A stretch of DNA of 64,000 nucleotides from Pinus tabuliformis (GCA_031772625.1 CM062815.1:915894979-915958978), one strand, 5' to 3'. Positions 36,114-49,088 are shown, counted from the stretch's first letter. A program made the numbers and translations. The notes: a model not told the origin generated them from the letters alone.

Positions 36114-37110
36114 TACAACACCACCACAAATTTTTCCTTTCACCAAATTTTGTGGTCCCCCTCTACTTGTCTAGGTCTTGAGGATTACGCTTATTAATTT
36201 GAATAAATGAAATCTTGCATTGACATGGTTCTTATCAAACCCTATTGGTGCTTGTGCTTTGGTGATTCATATGAATTTTTCTCCTAGTATATTGATCTTA
36301 TTAATGCATTAGGGTTTTATGGGATTTGTTTCTTTAATGATGCATTAAGAATCTTACACATCCTCAAGCCTTTATTTTCTACAATATGTATTATAATGAT
36401 GTAAAGGCATCTTATGCTAATGGTTATGGAATCACTTTAGTTGCATTAGGGTTTATGAAGCCATCATCCTTCCCATGCATCTTTAAAACCCTAGATTGTC
36501 ATGATTAAAGATCTAGCCTTGCTTTGAATTAATCTTCACCCTCTAGGATTCATTTTCCTTTTTATGGCACTTGCATTATGTTAGCGAAGCAAGAATTGAC
36601 TTTAGAAATTATGATGTATATTTGCAGTTGCTCATGACATTTTAACCAAGATCACAAGACACAAATCTACTCTACTATGTAGAAATTAATTCACAATCTC
36701 AAACAAAAATGTTAGACATGCAATAAGAAATCACACACATGCAACAAGTATTTTTTCACGAGGAAAGAAAAATGCTAAAAACCCTAATGGATGCTTGGAT
36801 TAAATAAGAAGAATAGAGATGTACGAGAATTTCTTTGCTCAACTGGGCACAACTTGCAAGTTGATAACGTATCTCTCTGCTCACTGAAAGGCTTTGACCC
36901 AGACTTAGTCAAAATTTTCTTCTGCTTGAGCTCATATTTCCTTGTGTTGTTCCTTGAGGAATTAGGCCCCTATAATTTAGGAAATTCCTAAACTTGATTG
37001 CAAAATTCCTTTTGGATGATCCTCTGATTGCATGCAACACCTATACACTCAATACTAGTCTATAATTGATTTTACAAAAGAGGAAATGAGCATACATCAT
37101 GAATCATTGT
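36114..37110. other. Unassigned DNA between CO2 and H1
   Basis: About 1 kb of AT-rich sequence, possibly the continuation of R2 past the CO2 insertion. It contains scattered AGGGTTTTATGG and TAGGGTTTATG motifs similar to the telo-box cluster at 29913. No coding region is supported. Confidence 0.35.
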
Positions 37111-40100
37111 TCCTACGGAAGAGGAAATGAATCGTATGTGATGTTGTGTGTTGTTAGCATTAGGTGGTGGTAAAATTTATGTAATGGCAGAATGATGATG
37201 AGTGGGAGTGGGTTCCTGTGATACCATTGATTTCCTAGGATCCAACATATCTTCCTCCATGTGAGGCTAGTATTGAATTCGAAGCTATCAAAATGTTTGT
37301 AACATAGGACATGTCTTAGAACTATGAGAGTTACTGCTGTAAATACTACACACAAAACTAGTGCTAACAAAATAAATCGTGTGGGTGTGGATATCATGTA
37401 TAGTATGAGACGATGACGCCTGCTTCGTGTCATGATGTGGGGCATTCATGGGTGCCAAAAGCCTCTAGATCTTAGTATCAACATGAGGTGTCTCCCTAAT
37501 ATTAGATTGTCTCAATGTTTCTCTTGTTACTCGAAAATGTGGAAGGTACAGATAATTCCGTGTATGGTGTTCCTTAGAGAGGATGCGAAACTGATGATGC
37601 GAGAATATAGAGTGTTTTGTACATGGAATATGGACCAACAAGCGAAATACAGTTCGAATATTTCCCAATTCCCAACATTGATTCACCAGGTGGTTGGGTC
37701 TATTGCATAGGGCGCACGTGTCGGGTGATTTTGACAATGAGGACTGAGGCCTTTTTGTATTTTTTCTAGATCCTGACTGATGGTGGTGGGAGTTAACATG
37801 TTGATGGGTGTTTGGTTGTGTCTCAGGAGGTATTTTTTCTTCTAATATGCGCAAGATGGACCTAGATCCATCATCCCCCACTAGTGTGGTGTTATCAAGG
37901 GATTGGGCATCTGGCTCAACTAACATTGAATTCTCAACATTGAATTGAGGCATGAAATCCAATGTTTTGAGAAATCGAGAAAGGTGTGGGCAAAACTAAG
38001 TATCATGCTTCCCTGCACAAATTTTCTAACTATGACGCTTGCATCTGAGTCTGTTGCTCGGGGTGACGTGTAGGGTAGGGTAATACGTCCTAAATGCCTG
38101 TAATGCGTGACATTGGTCGATGAAATGGTTTAGTTCATAGCATAAAGTGCAAAAACATTAGGGGAATTTTGAGGTCTGAAATGGGCATCCTAAGAAAATT
38201 ATATAATAATAGTGGAAACAACAAAATAATATTAAATTACATCATCAAATTTTAGAGGGAAAAAAGAAAAAAACTATTTTTCAACTTGTCTTTTGAACTT
38301 ATCTCCCTATGGGTTTACTCAAGTTTCAAGCCAAAACATTCGTTGGATGTAAAATTTGATTCCTAAGCCAAGGAGTACTCATGTTGCATACTTTCGATGG
38401 ACCCTACTACATGGAAAATGAGGAATACATGAAAAACGTGATTGCAATAATGTTTTCATGTACTTCTCATTTTTCATGTAGTAGGGTCCATCGAAAGTAT
38501 GCAACATAGGTACTCCTTGGATGAGGAATTAAATTTTGCATCCAAAAATTACTCCTGCTTGAAATTTGAGTAAAACCTTAAGGAGATCAGTTGAAAAAGT
38601 AGTTTTATTATTGTATTATTTTTTAATATTTTTACTTTTTTACTTCAAAAATGGTCAATAATCCCCCATGGTTGACATCATAATCTTGAATCCTATTGGT
38701 TCTTATAAAGTTTATTTTGGTTGTACATTTGTCTTAGGAGGCCCATTTTAGACATCAAAATTCCCCTAATTGAGGTATTTTGGGGTGTCATTGATTTTGG
38801 TTATCTCCGCATATGGCAGGAGGTTAGGTGACTAGAAGAAGGATATGAGCATGAATATTCTTCCCTTGTAACATAATGAATTGTTTTAGATCCACCATAT
38901 GCCATTGGTGTGGATGGTAGTGATGGGGCCATGGTATTTTCTTAGGTGAGTGCACCTAAGGCATCTCGATATCGAGGGATTTCAGGGTAATGATGAGTGT
39001 ATTGCTTGTATTCCATGCATATAGTGCATGAATGGTTGGTGCAAAATTCCTTATTACACATAGGTGTGGTCGTTTCCCCAGTAGTTGGGGCAGGGTTTAC
39101 TAGTGCTTTTAGGGCATGCAAAAGAGATTTTAACTCATCTAACTCGGGGCACATATTGATACGGTTTCCCATTACTTCACATAAAGCATAGGGTGGAGGT
39201 ACCCGGGAGGAGGAAGCGTTTGAAGATTCCACCTTATTTCCTTTTTGCTTATCCCTTTTTCTAGCATCGGTTGGTGTCAATGCATGCATCACTTGTTGTG
39301 GCATGTTGTCCTAAGGAGGGAGTATAGGAATGATGCCCGTTGAGGTGATACCTGAGATTTTTGACATGGCCTGAGGGGCCAGATACTAGATCGGTATCAT
39401 CAGAGCCATATTGGGAAACATGAATGTTGCAATGACTTGGTGTGAGACAAAACCCGGTGGAGTGAATAAGAAGGGTGTTTAAGTGATAGCATATGGTAAG
39501 AACAAAGAATCAACAACTACATTGCTATTGGTATCTGGAATTGGTTCTTGATCTTGATGGGTGTTTGATGAACTCATCATGCACACCGAGGCTCTTGTGG
39601 TTGGAGGAGGATCCTCCAACATAGGTGGGTCTCCTAGGTATGTCCCAAGGAGCATTGATGGTTTAAATTTTTTAGGTTCAAATTCAGTGTAGGTTGTTAT
39701 GAACTCGGGAGAATATCTGACAAAAGGTAGCACACCATTAGGGCCAATTAATGTCTTCTTCTCATAGTATGTGAGTTGGTCAGCTGTAAAAAATTTCCTG
39801 TCATGAGGGAACATTATTACTCTAAATACAAAGGATGCCACTGCTTTCATTTTATCCATGTAACTTAAGCTAACAAGGATATTGTAATCCAATTATGCGT
39901 ATAGGACTTCTATGTCAACGAGTACCATTTTACCGACAAGTTGTATTGGAACACCTTAGTTTGAGTTTGGGAGATCCAAGTTTTTGCCAAATTTTTTTGG
40001 ACATGATACATGTGGTTGCTCTCTCATCGACTATGCATCGATGAATGGTGATATTCTGCAATGAGACCGGAATTTGAAAAATGACAACTGATGGTAGACA

Positions 40101-41300
40101 AGGGGTATTTTTATCCAATTCAAAGACAATTAAATGAGAATCAACAAGATCGATTTCTCCTAATGCAGAAAGCAAGGATTTCCATTGTGATGGGAATGAT
40201 TGTAAAGCTTCCAATGCTGATATAGCTAAAGGTGTTCGAGCTAATTCATTGACTATGTTTTAGCTATGAGTAGCCTTTGGGTTTTGCCTGGTTCTTCATA
40301 AATATCCTTTAACATATTTAGGATGGGCTCTATGGAATATCAAGGGATTGTCAAAGGTGTTGTAGGTGCTGGAGTAGTCGAGGTGTAAGGTTTGGTTGCT
40401 GGTGGAGTTCTGTATTCTCGGTTGCACAACTGCAGGAGAACTTCTTACCCTCCAATGAAAATTTTGTCACTTGAGGTACCTTGGGAACTTCCTTTAGGAG
40501 GATTTTGATAGTGCTGTTGGGAGGGTTCCTGCTATGTATTTACTACTCCTTGATGGGGGAAGGGATGTTGCATTACTACAGTTTGTTGATTCCTCCCCCC
40601 CGCCTCCCCCCCACTGTCTTTTATCCTCTTCAACTTGGGGAGTTGTGGGCAATGATGGGTGTAATGACCATATTCCCTGCAAATGGCACAAACGTTATTA
40701 GTTTGTAGACTTGGGTTATTTTTTTTTCCTTTGTGGGTTGTTATTGGTCTATCCCTAATTTGGCTTCTAGTTGGGGTTGCCCCCAACTCATACCCGCGGG
40801 GGTTTTTGCTGATTCTTTCCCCCCTGCACAACCTCCACCTTGGGCTTGTTATTTCCCTTCTTCTTAACAATGGTGGGGGGATTAGCCATATTTGGCAGTT
40901 CAAATGATTATTGTTGTTGAGGGAGAGAAGGCTGCACAAAATTAACCCCTACATTGTTTTGTGTTGGAGGGTTATTTTGTTGTGGAGTTGGAAAAGGGAA
41001 AAATTGGTTCCCTTGTCCTTGGTTAGCATGTGTACTTTAGGACTCCTTCCGTATTCCTAGGGGGATATGTGTTCCTGGGCCCATGGGGGAGGATATTGGC
41101 TACCCAACATGGCAGGGCATGGGTCTACTTGCATAGCAGGATTCTGCAGGGGGTTAGTTTGGTTGGGGTAATATCCTATGATTTGATGTAGGGGTGTTGC
41201 ATGTGTTGTTTTGTTTCTTATTCTAGCACCTTTAGCAACAATGCTTCCGGGAATATAAAAGTCTCCTAGAGATAACCTTTCGGTTGAGTATAGACCAGTG
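37110..41300 (-). mobile_element. H1: gypsy-like relic with several zinc-knuckle segments
   Basis: Minus-strand fragments carry CCHC-type knuckles at 40939-40532 (CAICREYGHYTHHC), 39304-38942 (ALCEVMGNRINMC, then CTICMEYKQYTHH) and 37962-37465 (CALCNRPNHLVNQC). Between them, 40214-39479 holds protease-region blocks (HRCIVDERATTCIMSKKIW and FRVIMFPHDRKF). These match the TAT1 region at 54640-55000 (CIMSTACWEAIG and FRVIRFPHQRKI). H1 is therefore a relative of TAT1. It is a strongly decayed fossil with many breaks. Its LTRs are not delimited. Confidence 0.6.
38157..38770. mobile_element. M1: long foldback (MITE-like) element
   Basis: The ends are inverted copies of about 38 bp. ATTAGGGGAATTTTGA at 38157 pairs with the reverse complement ending at 38770, and homology continues through most of both arms to a loop near 38440. 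A core of 31 bp at 38383-38413 is perfectly complementary to 38475-38505. There is no coding region, and total length is 614 bp. The target duplication is ambiguous: TA at 38159-38160 and 38767-38768 is possible, which would suggest a Tc1/mariner-type element. It lies within H1. The transcript would fold into one long hairpin. Confidence 0.85.
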
Positions 41301-42027
41301 CCTAGGACATCTTAAGTAGTGTTACAAAATTATTTTGAGGGTTTGTAGCACTAATAGTTTTGTCACAAGTAATTTAAATGGGATTGATTCTGACCCATTC
41401 ATGAAAGCACAATGTAAGAACAACGTATGCACATAAATACACAGGGAGTAATCCTATATCGTTGGTGGCCGAAGAAGATTGTAAACTTACAGAAAATCAA
41501 TTGTTAAGGTAGATGTAATAGTAGAAAACACTAGAGGATAAATCCATCCACAAAGCTTAAACTTTAAGGATTCTATATCTCTAGATTTAGAGAGAAGCGG
41601 GAATAATGAAGGGCTTATAATATGCTAAGATGCATGGAGCACTTTTTAAAGACCTTATTTCCATATCAATACATGCATTATTTATCAACGACTTGATCTA
41701 AATGAATCTGCATATAATGGGAATATATCTAGCTGCTACTTGCATGCAATCTGAGAATAATATCAAACATATATGAAAACACTACGGGAGAAAACATACT
41801 ACAATCCAATAAGTCAGAATCACCACAAATCTTGTATTAATCTTATGAGAGAGTGCTTACATTAAGATTCATAACACTTCCTTTGTGAAACAAGAAAAGG
41901 CTCTTCTCAAGAGTTTCTTTCCAAAAATTATAAACCTTTCTTAAGGGTTACTTCCCTCTATTTATAAGGATAGGGAATATTTGAACAATAACTACCACAG
42001 ATATCTTGGTCAAGCCTCAATTGTCTC
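41003..42027. repeat. 1.02-kb tandem duplication, copy 1
   Basis: The copy begins ATTGGTTCCCTTG and ends ...CTCAATTGTCTC. The whole unit recurs in direct order at 42028 after an offset of 1025 bp. On the minus strand it holds a TATAAATAGAGGG box near 41950, so it probably includes the LTR/leader part of H1. A proline-rich coding-like stretch at 41040-41200 continues the gag side of H1. Confidence 0.9.
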
Positions 42028-43036
42028 ATTGGTTCCCTTGTCCTTGGTTAGCATATGTACTTTAGGACTCCTTCCATATTCCTAGGGGGTTATGTGTTCC
42101 CAGGCCCATGGGGGAGGATATTGGCTACCCAACATGGCAGGGCATGGGTCTACTTGCATAGCAGGATTCTGCAGGGGGTTAGTTTGGTTGGGGTAATATC
42201 CTATGATTTGATGTAGGGGTGTTGCCTGTGTTGTTTTGTTTCTTATTCTAGCACCTTTAGCAACAATGTTTCAGGGGATATAAAAGTCTCCTAGAGATGA
42301 CCACTGCCTAGAACATCTTAAATAGTGTTACAAAATTATCTTGAGGGTTTGTATCACTAATAGTTTTGTCACAAGTAATTTAAATGGGATTGATTTAGAA
42401 CCATTCATGAAAGCACAATGTAAGAAACAACATATGCACAGAAATACACAGGGAGTAATCCTAAATCATTGGTGGCCAAAGAAGATTGTAAACTTGCAAC
42501 AAATCAATTGTTAAGGTAGATGTAATAGTAGAAGACAATAGAGGATAAATCCATCAACAAAGCTTAGACTTTAAGGATTCTATATCTCTGGATTTAGAGA
42601 GAAGCGGGAGTAATGAAAGGCTTATGAAATGCTAAGATGCATGGAGCACTTTTTAAAGACCTTATTTCCATATCAATACATGCATTCTTTATCAATGACT
42701 TGATCTAAATGAATCTGCATATAATGGGAATATATCTAGCTGCTACGTACATGCAATCTGAGAAGAATATCAAACATATATGAAAACACTAAGGGAGAAA
42801 AACATACTACAATCCAATAAGTCAGAATCACCACAAATCTTGTATTAATCTTTTGAGAGAGTGCTTACATCAAGATTCATAACACTGCCTTTGTGAAACA
42901 AGAAAAGGCTCTTCTCAAGAGTTTCTTTCCAAAAATTATAAACCTTTCTTAAGTGTTGCTTCCCTCTATTTATAAGGATAGGGAAGATTTGAACAATAAC
43001 TACCACAGATATCTTGGTCAAGCCTCAACTGTCTCA
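42028..43036. repeat. 1.02-kb tandem duplication, copy 2
   Basis: This is a direct copy of 41003-42027 at about 95% identity by eye, slightly shorter. The junction falls in a short shared ATTG(G) word, as expected from unequal exchange or replication slippage. The minus-strand TATAAATA box recurs near 42968. Confidence 0.9.
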
Positions 43037-45292
43037 TTGACTAGCTGTCTCGACATGGGATGGCTCAGTTGCCCAAAAATGATTACAACATATTTGATTG
43101 TTTTATTAAATTGCAAAAAAGTAGAAAATAATAAAACAAGGGAAAAACTAGATGAAATATACAACAAAATATCTCCATGCCCATCCCTGTGATGGCCTTT
43201 GATCAAGCCACTGCTTGGTCAATATCTTCCTCCTCTAGTACTTAGCTAGTTCCCGTCACTTTCACTTTCGCTTTAGCTTTCAATTTTGCTTTTGCTTTCG
43301 ATTTCGCTTTTACTACTTGAATCACTCACCCCTTGGGGTTGGGAGTGATCAAATATCCGTTTCATGCCATGGTACAAAAATAGAGGTCATCCAGGCGATA
43401 CTTGATCTCCTCACTATAGGGAGCTCCATTCTAAGCCATTAAATCCTCCTACCCCATACCTTCATTTACTCACTATAGATGTGCATATGGTGTAGTTGAA
43501 CTCATTTTCCTTGTCAGCATTAATGCTGGTTCTTGTTACAAGTGGTTCCACATGGTTAGCCCCTACCAATTTCGAACTTCTCCATGTCTTCCTTCAATGC
43601 CTTAGCTTCTGACCCATTATGCCTTTAAACCTATGTATTCCAATATCAGTACTTTACCGCATCCGGACAATTACTCTTAGAGACATTGTAGAACAACAAT
43701 TAACGGTGGTTCTAGGCCCCTTCTGCCTTAGTCCCGGGGGCTTAGGTCAAACTATATGATAGGAGCCTGGGGTGGGGGACGATTCTTTGGAACATTGCAT
43801 TATAACTGGTCCCACTGTATAATACATGGGACCATAATACACATGCGACTGGACCCCTTTGAAATATCACAACTCGGCGATATGGGATTTCTAATCCCTG
43901 CCTTTGGTGCATCCTCTCAAAACTTGCAACTTACGACTGGTGACATGGTCTGGCCCACTTAGAAAGAGGATGAGGGAGGGCCCACTCGAAGTTTTTAATG
44001 CATATCCATCTTTGATAAAATCTTTATCTTCTTTATAAAACCTTTATCACTTCTCCGCTCCACCATTGGTTTTGATATATAAAGCGCATATATTATTGCA
44101 ATCCCCTTTTTTCCACCTGTCCACCTACCTTATGCCCATGATATTGGGTGTTTCTGTGATAGGAATATCAGAAGAAAACCTGATATGCTCCTCTATAAAA
44201 TGTCGATTGCTGATCAACCCTATGTGCTTTGCCTCAACCCTATGCTCTTGGTTCTTCGACTCTATATGAGACTGTGCGCCACCCCTATATCGGAGCTTGT
44301 CTATCGGTATATTCCAATCTGCAATTTAACTTTGGCGCACAACATTTCACTTCATTGATTACCGAATGTCGATCGCCTTTTCTGCTTAACCCTTGGTTCT
44401 TTGGGGCTCCTCATGACTGTAGGCAAACCCCCATATCAGAGCCCCCAAATTGGAGATTTTCAATCGAAGATTCCACTTTGATGCACTACATGGTTCAACC
44501 TTCGATCATTGATCTCTGATATGCGATGTCATCACTGCCACATGTCACCTTGTGAGTGGTGATACTTGTCACCCTCTTTTGGCCTCATATGACCCTTGAA
44601 AATGTTGAATCTTCCTACCACATGTCCACCGTACTACCACATCATGATGAAGTCAGCCACCACGCAGAATTTATCAGAACCAAACGCAACCTTCCATGTG
44701 GCCCTTATCAGATCCAATCTTATTGTGCCACCCGTCTAGGTAGAGAAGAGAGAAAAAGGCCCGACCTGCCTTGTTTTGCAATGAAAATCATTTGTAAGTT
44801 TATTTTGGTGCTTTGTGGGGTTTTAATGCTATCCACCCTTTTCATGTCTCAACTTCACATATCAGAGCTTTTTTTAAGGTTGGCAGATTGAAACTACCGA
44901 TTTCCAAACGCGGATATGCTATGGACCCTTGTCTGCCGATATGACCATGCAGCTCTAATTGCCGATCTTCGATATCACTGACATGCTCTAATAATGCGAT
45001 GTACCATGTGCCTTGGACCTCTGATTTCTGATTTTCCGATACTGTAGGACCTCCAATATCTGATTTCTGATATTGGCAATTGTTGATCGTTGATATGATT
45101 TGATCTCCACTATTGTTCTCTCCAAACTTTCGATATGCGGGATCCAGGATTTATACTTAGGCATTTTCCTTTGTTATTCTGGCTTTGAAAGGAGGACTTT
45201 AATCTTCTCTAACTTTTGATTCCAAGGTCCATTCGAGGAGTTCCACATACTATTGGAAAGTTCATTATGAGCACTATCAAATGGAGGGGGTG
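43037..45292. other. Unassigned stretch, probably LTR-element debris
   Basis: No coding region is supported. It holds a degenerate GCTTTC/GATTTCG hexamer tract (43257-43312) and a TATATAAA box at 44076-44083. A field of GATAT/CCGATTT words lies at about 44890-45130. A short purine run ends at 45292 (AAATGGAGGGGG) and is followed by TGTTATGGG. Confidence 0.4.
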
Positions 45293-45301
45293 TTATGGGT
45301 T
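45281..45301 (+). other. Candidate polypurine tract and LTR start
   Basis: AAATGGAGGGGG (45281-45292) directly precedes TGTTATGGG (45293), the usual arrangement at the 3' LTR of a plus-strand retroelement. No partner LTR is seen in the window, so this is a suggestion only. Confidence 0.35.
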
Positions 45302-47298
45302 GAATCACCCTAGGGTTTGGGTTGAGAAAACCAACAGAGCGGGGGAATACAACATAAAGAGACACACAAACAAGTAGTCCTAATACTTAAACTACTAAAG
45401 TAGGAAGAAGAGGTATTACCTGGAGGTCTTATGTTTGAGGTCGTTCCCGAAGGGTCTAAACTCTCTACTTCTTCCAATGCCTTAGAACCTACAACTCATT
45501 CAAGCAAAGAATATACAAAAGTAGTAATAGAAAGCATGTTCATGATATAAGTGTTAGGTCATATAAGCATGTAAGAAAAGAAGCCTTGACATAAGATTTT
45601 ATAAGCAAATCATAACATGGATTAAATTTGCATAAAGACCATAAACATTAGGAACAAGACAATGCCTCTTTATTAATGTAAGCTAAAGATAATACGGAAG
45701 AACTACAACCAAAGTCTTTTTCCAGTTCTAAGTGAAACCATCGCCTAGACTCGTCCTGCCCAGGCCTCAACAATCCTCCTCCATAAGTATATACAAGGAT
45801 ATCATGAAGGGATGATGGACATCTCAAGAAGGAAACAGAGGTTTCCTATGGCTTGGGAGTGTAGAAGGCACAAATATTTCTTTAGACTTGATCAGGGATG
45901 TAATCAACTATAATATAAATATCTAATATTTTCTCCTCCCTTAGGCCTTCCCATGGAGATTTATTTACACTTCTCCAAATTAGTTTTTTCAGTTGGGAAA
46001 CAGTTGGGCCATAGGCTATAGTAGGTGAGTAATAGGTAAAACCCGTAAACTCCGCCCAAATTCAAGGAGATTATACATTTTTTAATGTTTTAGCACAATT
46101 ATGCGGGTTGGGTATTGATGAGCACCAGTATTGCAGCAAGAATGCTGCAACTCCTGGGGCTACCAACTTTACTTTATCAACCCGAGGTTCATACAAACTT
46201 GGAGGTGACAATGATCTATACACAAGTAAACGTGATGGCTCTTCCTTTTGTCATTGTTCAGCTGGTGAGAGACCAATAGGGTTTGTCAAGCCATACTTTT
46301 ATGGATTCAGAAGAAGCTTGATTACTGATGATGGAAAGAGAAATCTACTCTAAGGGAAAATTGGTCTACTACAGTAAGGAAAAATACTGAAATCCAATGC
46401 TAAAAACACACCATTTCCTAACTAAACTGCTGAGAAACTATGCTTTACAAGAATTCCAAGCTAACATGTATGAAATTATACTTTCCTAAGCATGGAAGTT
46501 CAAAACATCAGACATTACTACTATGCATGTAAATGACTGAAATAAATCTGTTTTTTTCTTTTTGTTCTTTTTATGGAAAAACAAGTGTGAAAGCTAATCT
46601 CTTTTGGTGATGTGGCAAGTGGCTTAGGGATGTTGGTGGATGTTTGGAAGGTTTGGGATACCCTTAGGTGTCCTTATGTGGCTTCCTAGAGGTCTTCCTT
46701 CAATTCAGCCTCAAAATAGGCCACTACAGGAAAACCTACAGGATGTCCTAAAAACCTATAGGATTCCCTGTATTTCTACAGGATACAGCTGAGAGAAAAA
46801 TGATGGGTGTTGAAGGTGATGGAAGGCTTAGGGAAGGTGGTTGGTGGGTGGAATGGAGTGATAAAATTCCTAGGATCACTCAGAACTCAAAACCAAGGTT
46901 GGCAGATGGTTAGATTTTCTCAACATTCTTGGAGGAGTTTCCATGGAAAATGATGAAATTGGTGAGGGTCTTAGTGAAAGCGAGGAATGATCATGGATGG
47001 ATGATGTTGGAAGGAGGTTGTTTGCTATGAGATATATCTCTACTTTGGGAACATTTGTGCTACATCAAACAATTATATTTGCCCAAAAATCATGTAAACA
47101 AGAAGAATTTCAATAAGCTAGAAAAACTGAGCTTAATGAGCCAGTTGTCTACTTCATGAATGAGGAAAATTTTCAGAATAAGATGAAATCATTGATGAGA
47201 TCTATTGTAAGAGTAAAGATGGAAGAAATTATAGCTAAATCCTACACTTGCAAACTGATCAAATGCTGGCTTAAGCATAGTAAACTCTAAATTCTATG
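45302..47298. other. No gene supported
   Basis: Mostly AT-rich DNA. A frame at 46108-46353 is short and unsupported. At 46725-46795 the words CCTACAGGAT, CCTATAGGAT and TCTACAGGATA recur, a small decayed repeat. If the LTR suggested at 45293 is real, part of this is its body. Confidence 0.35.
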
Positions 47299-47975
47299 AT
47301 GATCCAGGTGTATGTTGGTGGCCACCCACCTATCCCACTTGGACCACCACAACTGTCTCTTTCAGTTTTTCAGTTTCCTTATTTGTAGCACAATTTACTA
47401 TTTTTAGTAGTTTTTCAGGTCCTGAAATTTCGGAGCTGTTTTTAGGTCCTAAATGACATTTTTGGGAAAACTGGGAGCAATGTGGGTCCATGGACCGAAA
47501 TATACTTACAAACAAAAATGGAAATAAACTAGCTAGGGCGATGGTAGCTTATCTATGAGAAGAGATGTGGTGGATACATGCCTCTAAACTGTCTTACAAT
47601 GAGGCTCAAAGGCCTATTTATTGTTGAGAAACAATGGAAAACCTTAAACATCCAAAAACCTAACCCTAGGAGATGAAACACCAAACTATGGGCGCCGTTT
47701 GGGTAAATTGGTACATCAACTTCCCAGGGTTGTAACTTTGGTATACGATCTCCATTTGAAGTGCAAAATACCTCGTTAGAAATATCTATCCGAGGAATAT
47801 AACTTTGGGCAAAGAAGCATTGGGCCATGGACACATGGTGCTCCCAGTTTTCCCAGGAAACGTCGTTTAGGGCCTAAAAATGGCTCCGGAAGTTCAAGAC
47901 CCGAAATACTACTAAAAATAGTAAATTGTGCTACAGATAACGAAATTGAAAAACTGAAAGAGACATTTGTGGGGG
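47299..47975. mobile_element. M2: foldback element, left arm, loop and most of right arm
   Basis: The left arm (47299 to about 47500) is closely complementary (about 85%) to about 47820-47975 followed by 61164-61202. Shared words are GGTGGCCACC, CCTATCCCACTTGGACC, GTAGCACAATTTACTATTTT and GGGAAAACTGGGAGCA with their complements. The loop is about 47505-47815. Before TAT1 inserted, the element was about 716 bp, with inverted ends ATGATCCAGGTG. A MITE-like DNA element is the likeliest call. The target duplication is not clear. Confidence 0.8.
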
Positions 47976-49085
47976 TGTTACATAGCATTTTGTCACTGTC
48001 CGTGTACTCGCCATTCCTTGATCCTAGAGGACCTCTACAATGAACCCTGCATGCTTTTCCTTCATGAAGAAACTCCCATTGTGTCCCTCTTCATGAGCAG
48101 ATCATTTCCCTTTTGCACCATTTACCAGAAACTTTTGTTTTGCCCAGTTTACAAGACCAATGGTAATGGCCTTTGTCTCCTCCATGCCGATGTGAAGAGA
48201 TTAACAATACTCCTTGCACCGACCGGAGAGACTGAGCTATGTTTCAGTCGCGCCATTCCTGTTATGGAAAGTTTTTTAAATTAAAGCTGAAGCTTCCAAC
48301 TCTAGAAGCTTCGTAATGGAAGTTTGGTAAATGGTTTGGCTAGAAGTGGTCGAGGATGACAGTTTGGGCTCCTTTCCCTTATAATGATGGAACTACCTCA
48401 AGGGATAAGTCCTTCTCCCATGAGAAGAGGATCCATCTCCCATCCGTATTTCCTATATAAACCTCCTTTCTTCCCAAGCACAAACTAGTTGCAGAGTTTT
48501 GGTTGAGTGTTGATGCTATTTTGGTTTGGAGTAGACAAGCAAGCTATTACTCGTTGTAGCTATCTATTTGTGTGAGGGAGAAGTGTGATTTGGTTTGGAG
48601 TGAAGCCTAAAGGGAAGAGCTTTAAAACTATTGATTGTTTGAAGCCATCATGGAATGCTAGCAGAAGTGTGTGGGAACCTTGTCTTGTTAGATGAAGACT
48701 GCGATGTCAAGACGAATGGTTGTAATCTCTATTTTGATATTAATATATGCAACTATCGATTGATTTCCTACATGTTTCGTAATATTACTTATTCATGGCT
48801 TAATGTTTCTTGACTTGTTAAGTAGGCTGAATTGTAATTTGTCTATTATTATGTTTGTTGTTTGTTGTTGTTTACCTGTTTCAGGAGCTTGAAGAAGGGA
48901 GTGAGAGATAGCTGGAGCGAGCAAGCGAGGAAATCATCAAGCAAGATAAGCGAACCAAGAGGTAGGCTCTCTTGATTTATTCTAACCTAAGGAAATATTC
49001 CATAGAATGTACCTGTTATGGCTAGACCCATTATTGGGCTAGAGGAATTCGTTCGTGTCCGCACTTTTAATTTTACTTCACCACA
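47976..49085 (+). repeat. TAT1 5' LTR
   Basis: This 1110-bp LTR starts TGTTACATAGC and ends TTCACCACA. It has a TATATAA box at 48454-48460 that is also present in the other LTR. The start of transcription would fall shortly downstream. Confidence 0.92.
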
Positions 49086-49088
49086 AAT

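Noticed and set aside
35878-36181. Gly/Pro-rich frames on both strands of the CO2 5' LTR
   Set aside because: They are composition effects of the GC-rich LTR core; the same place in the other LTR does not keep them.
41003-43036. Direct repeats as a pair of LTRs of a small element
   Set aside because: The two copies abut with no internal region and no target duplication, so a tandem duplication is simpler.
46108-46353. Frame of 81 codons on the plus strand
   Set aside because: Short, no domain, no second copy, not distinguishable from chance.
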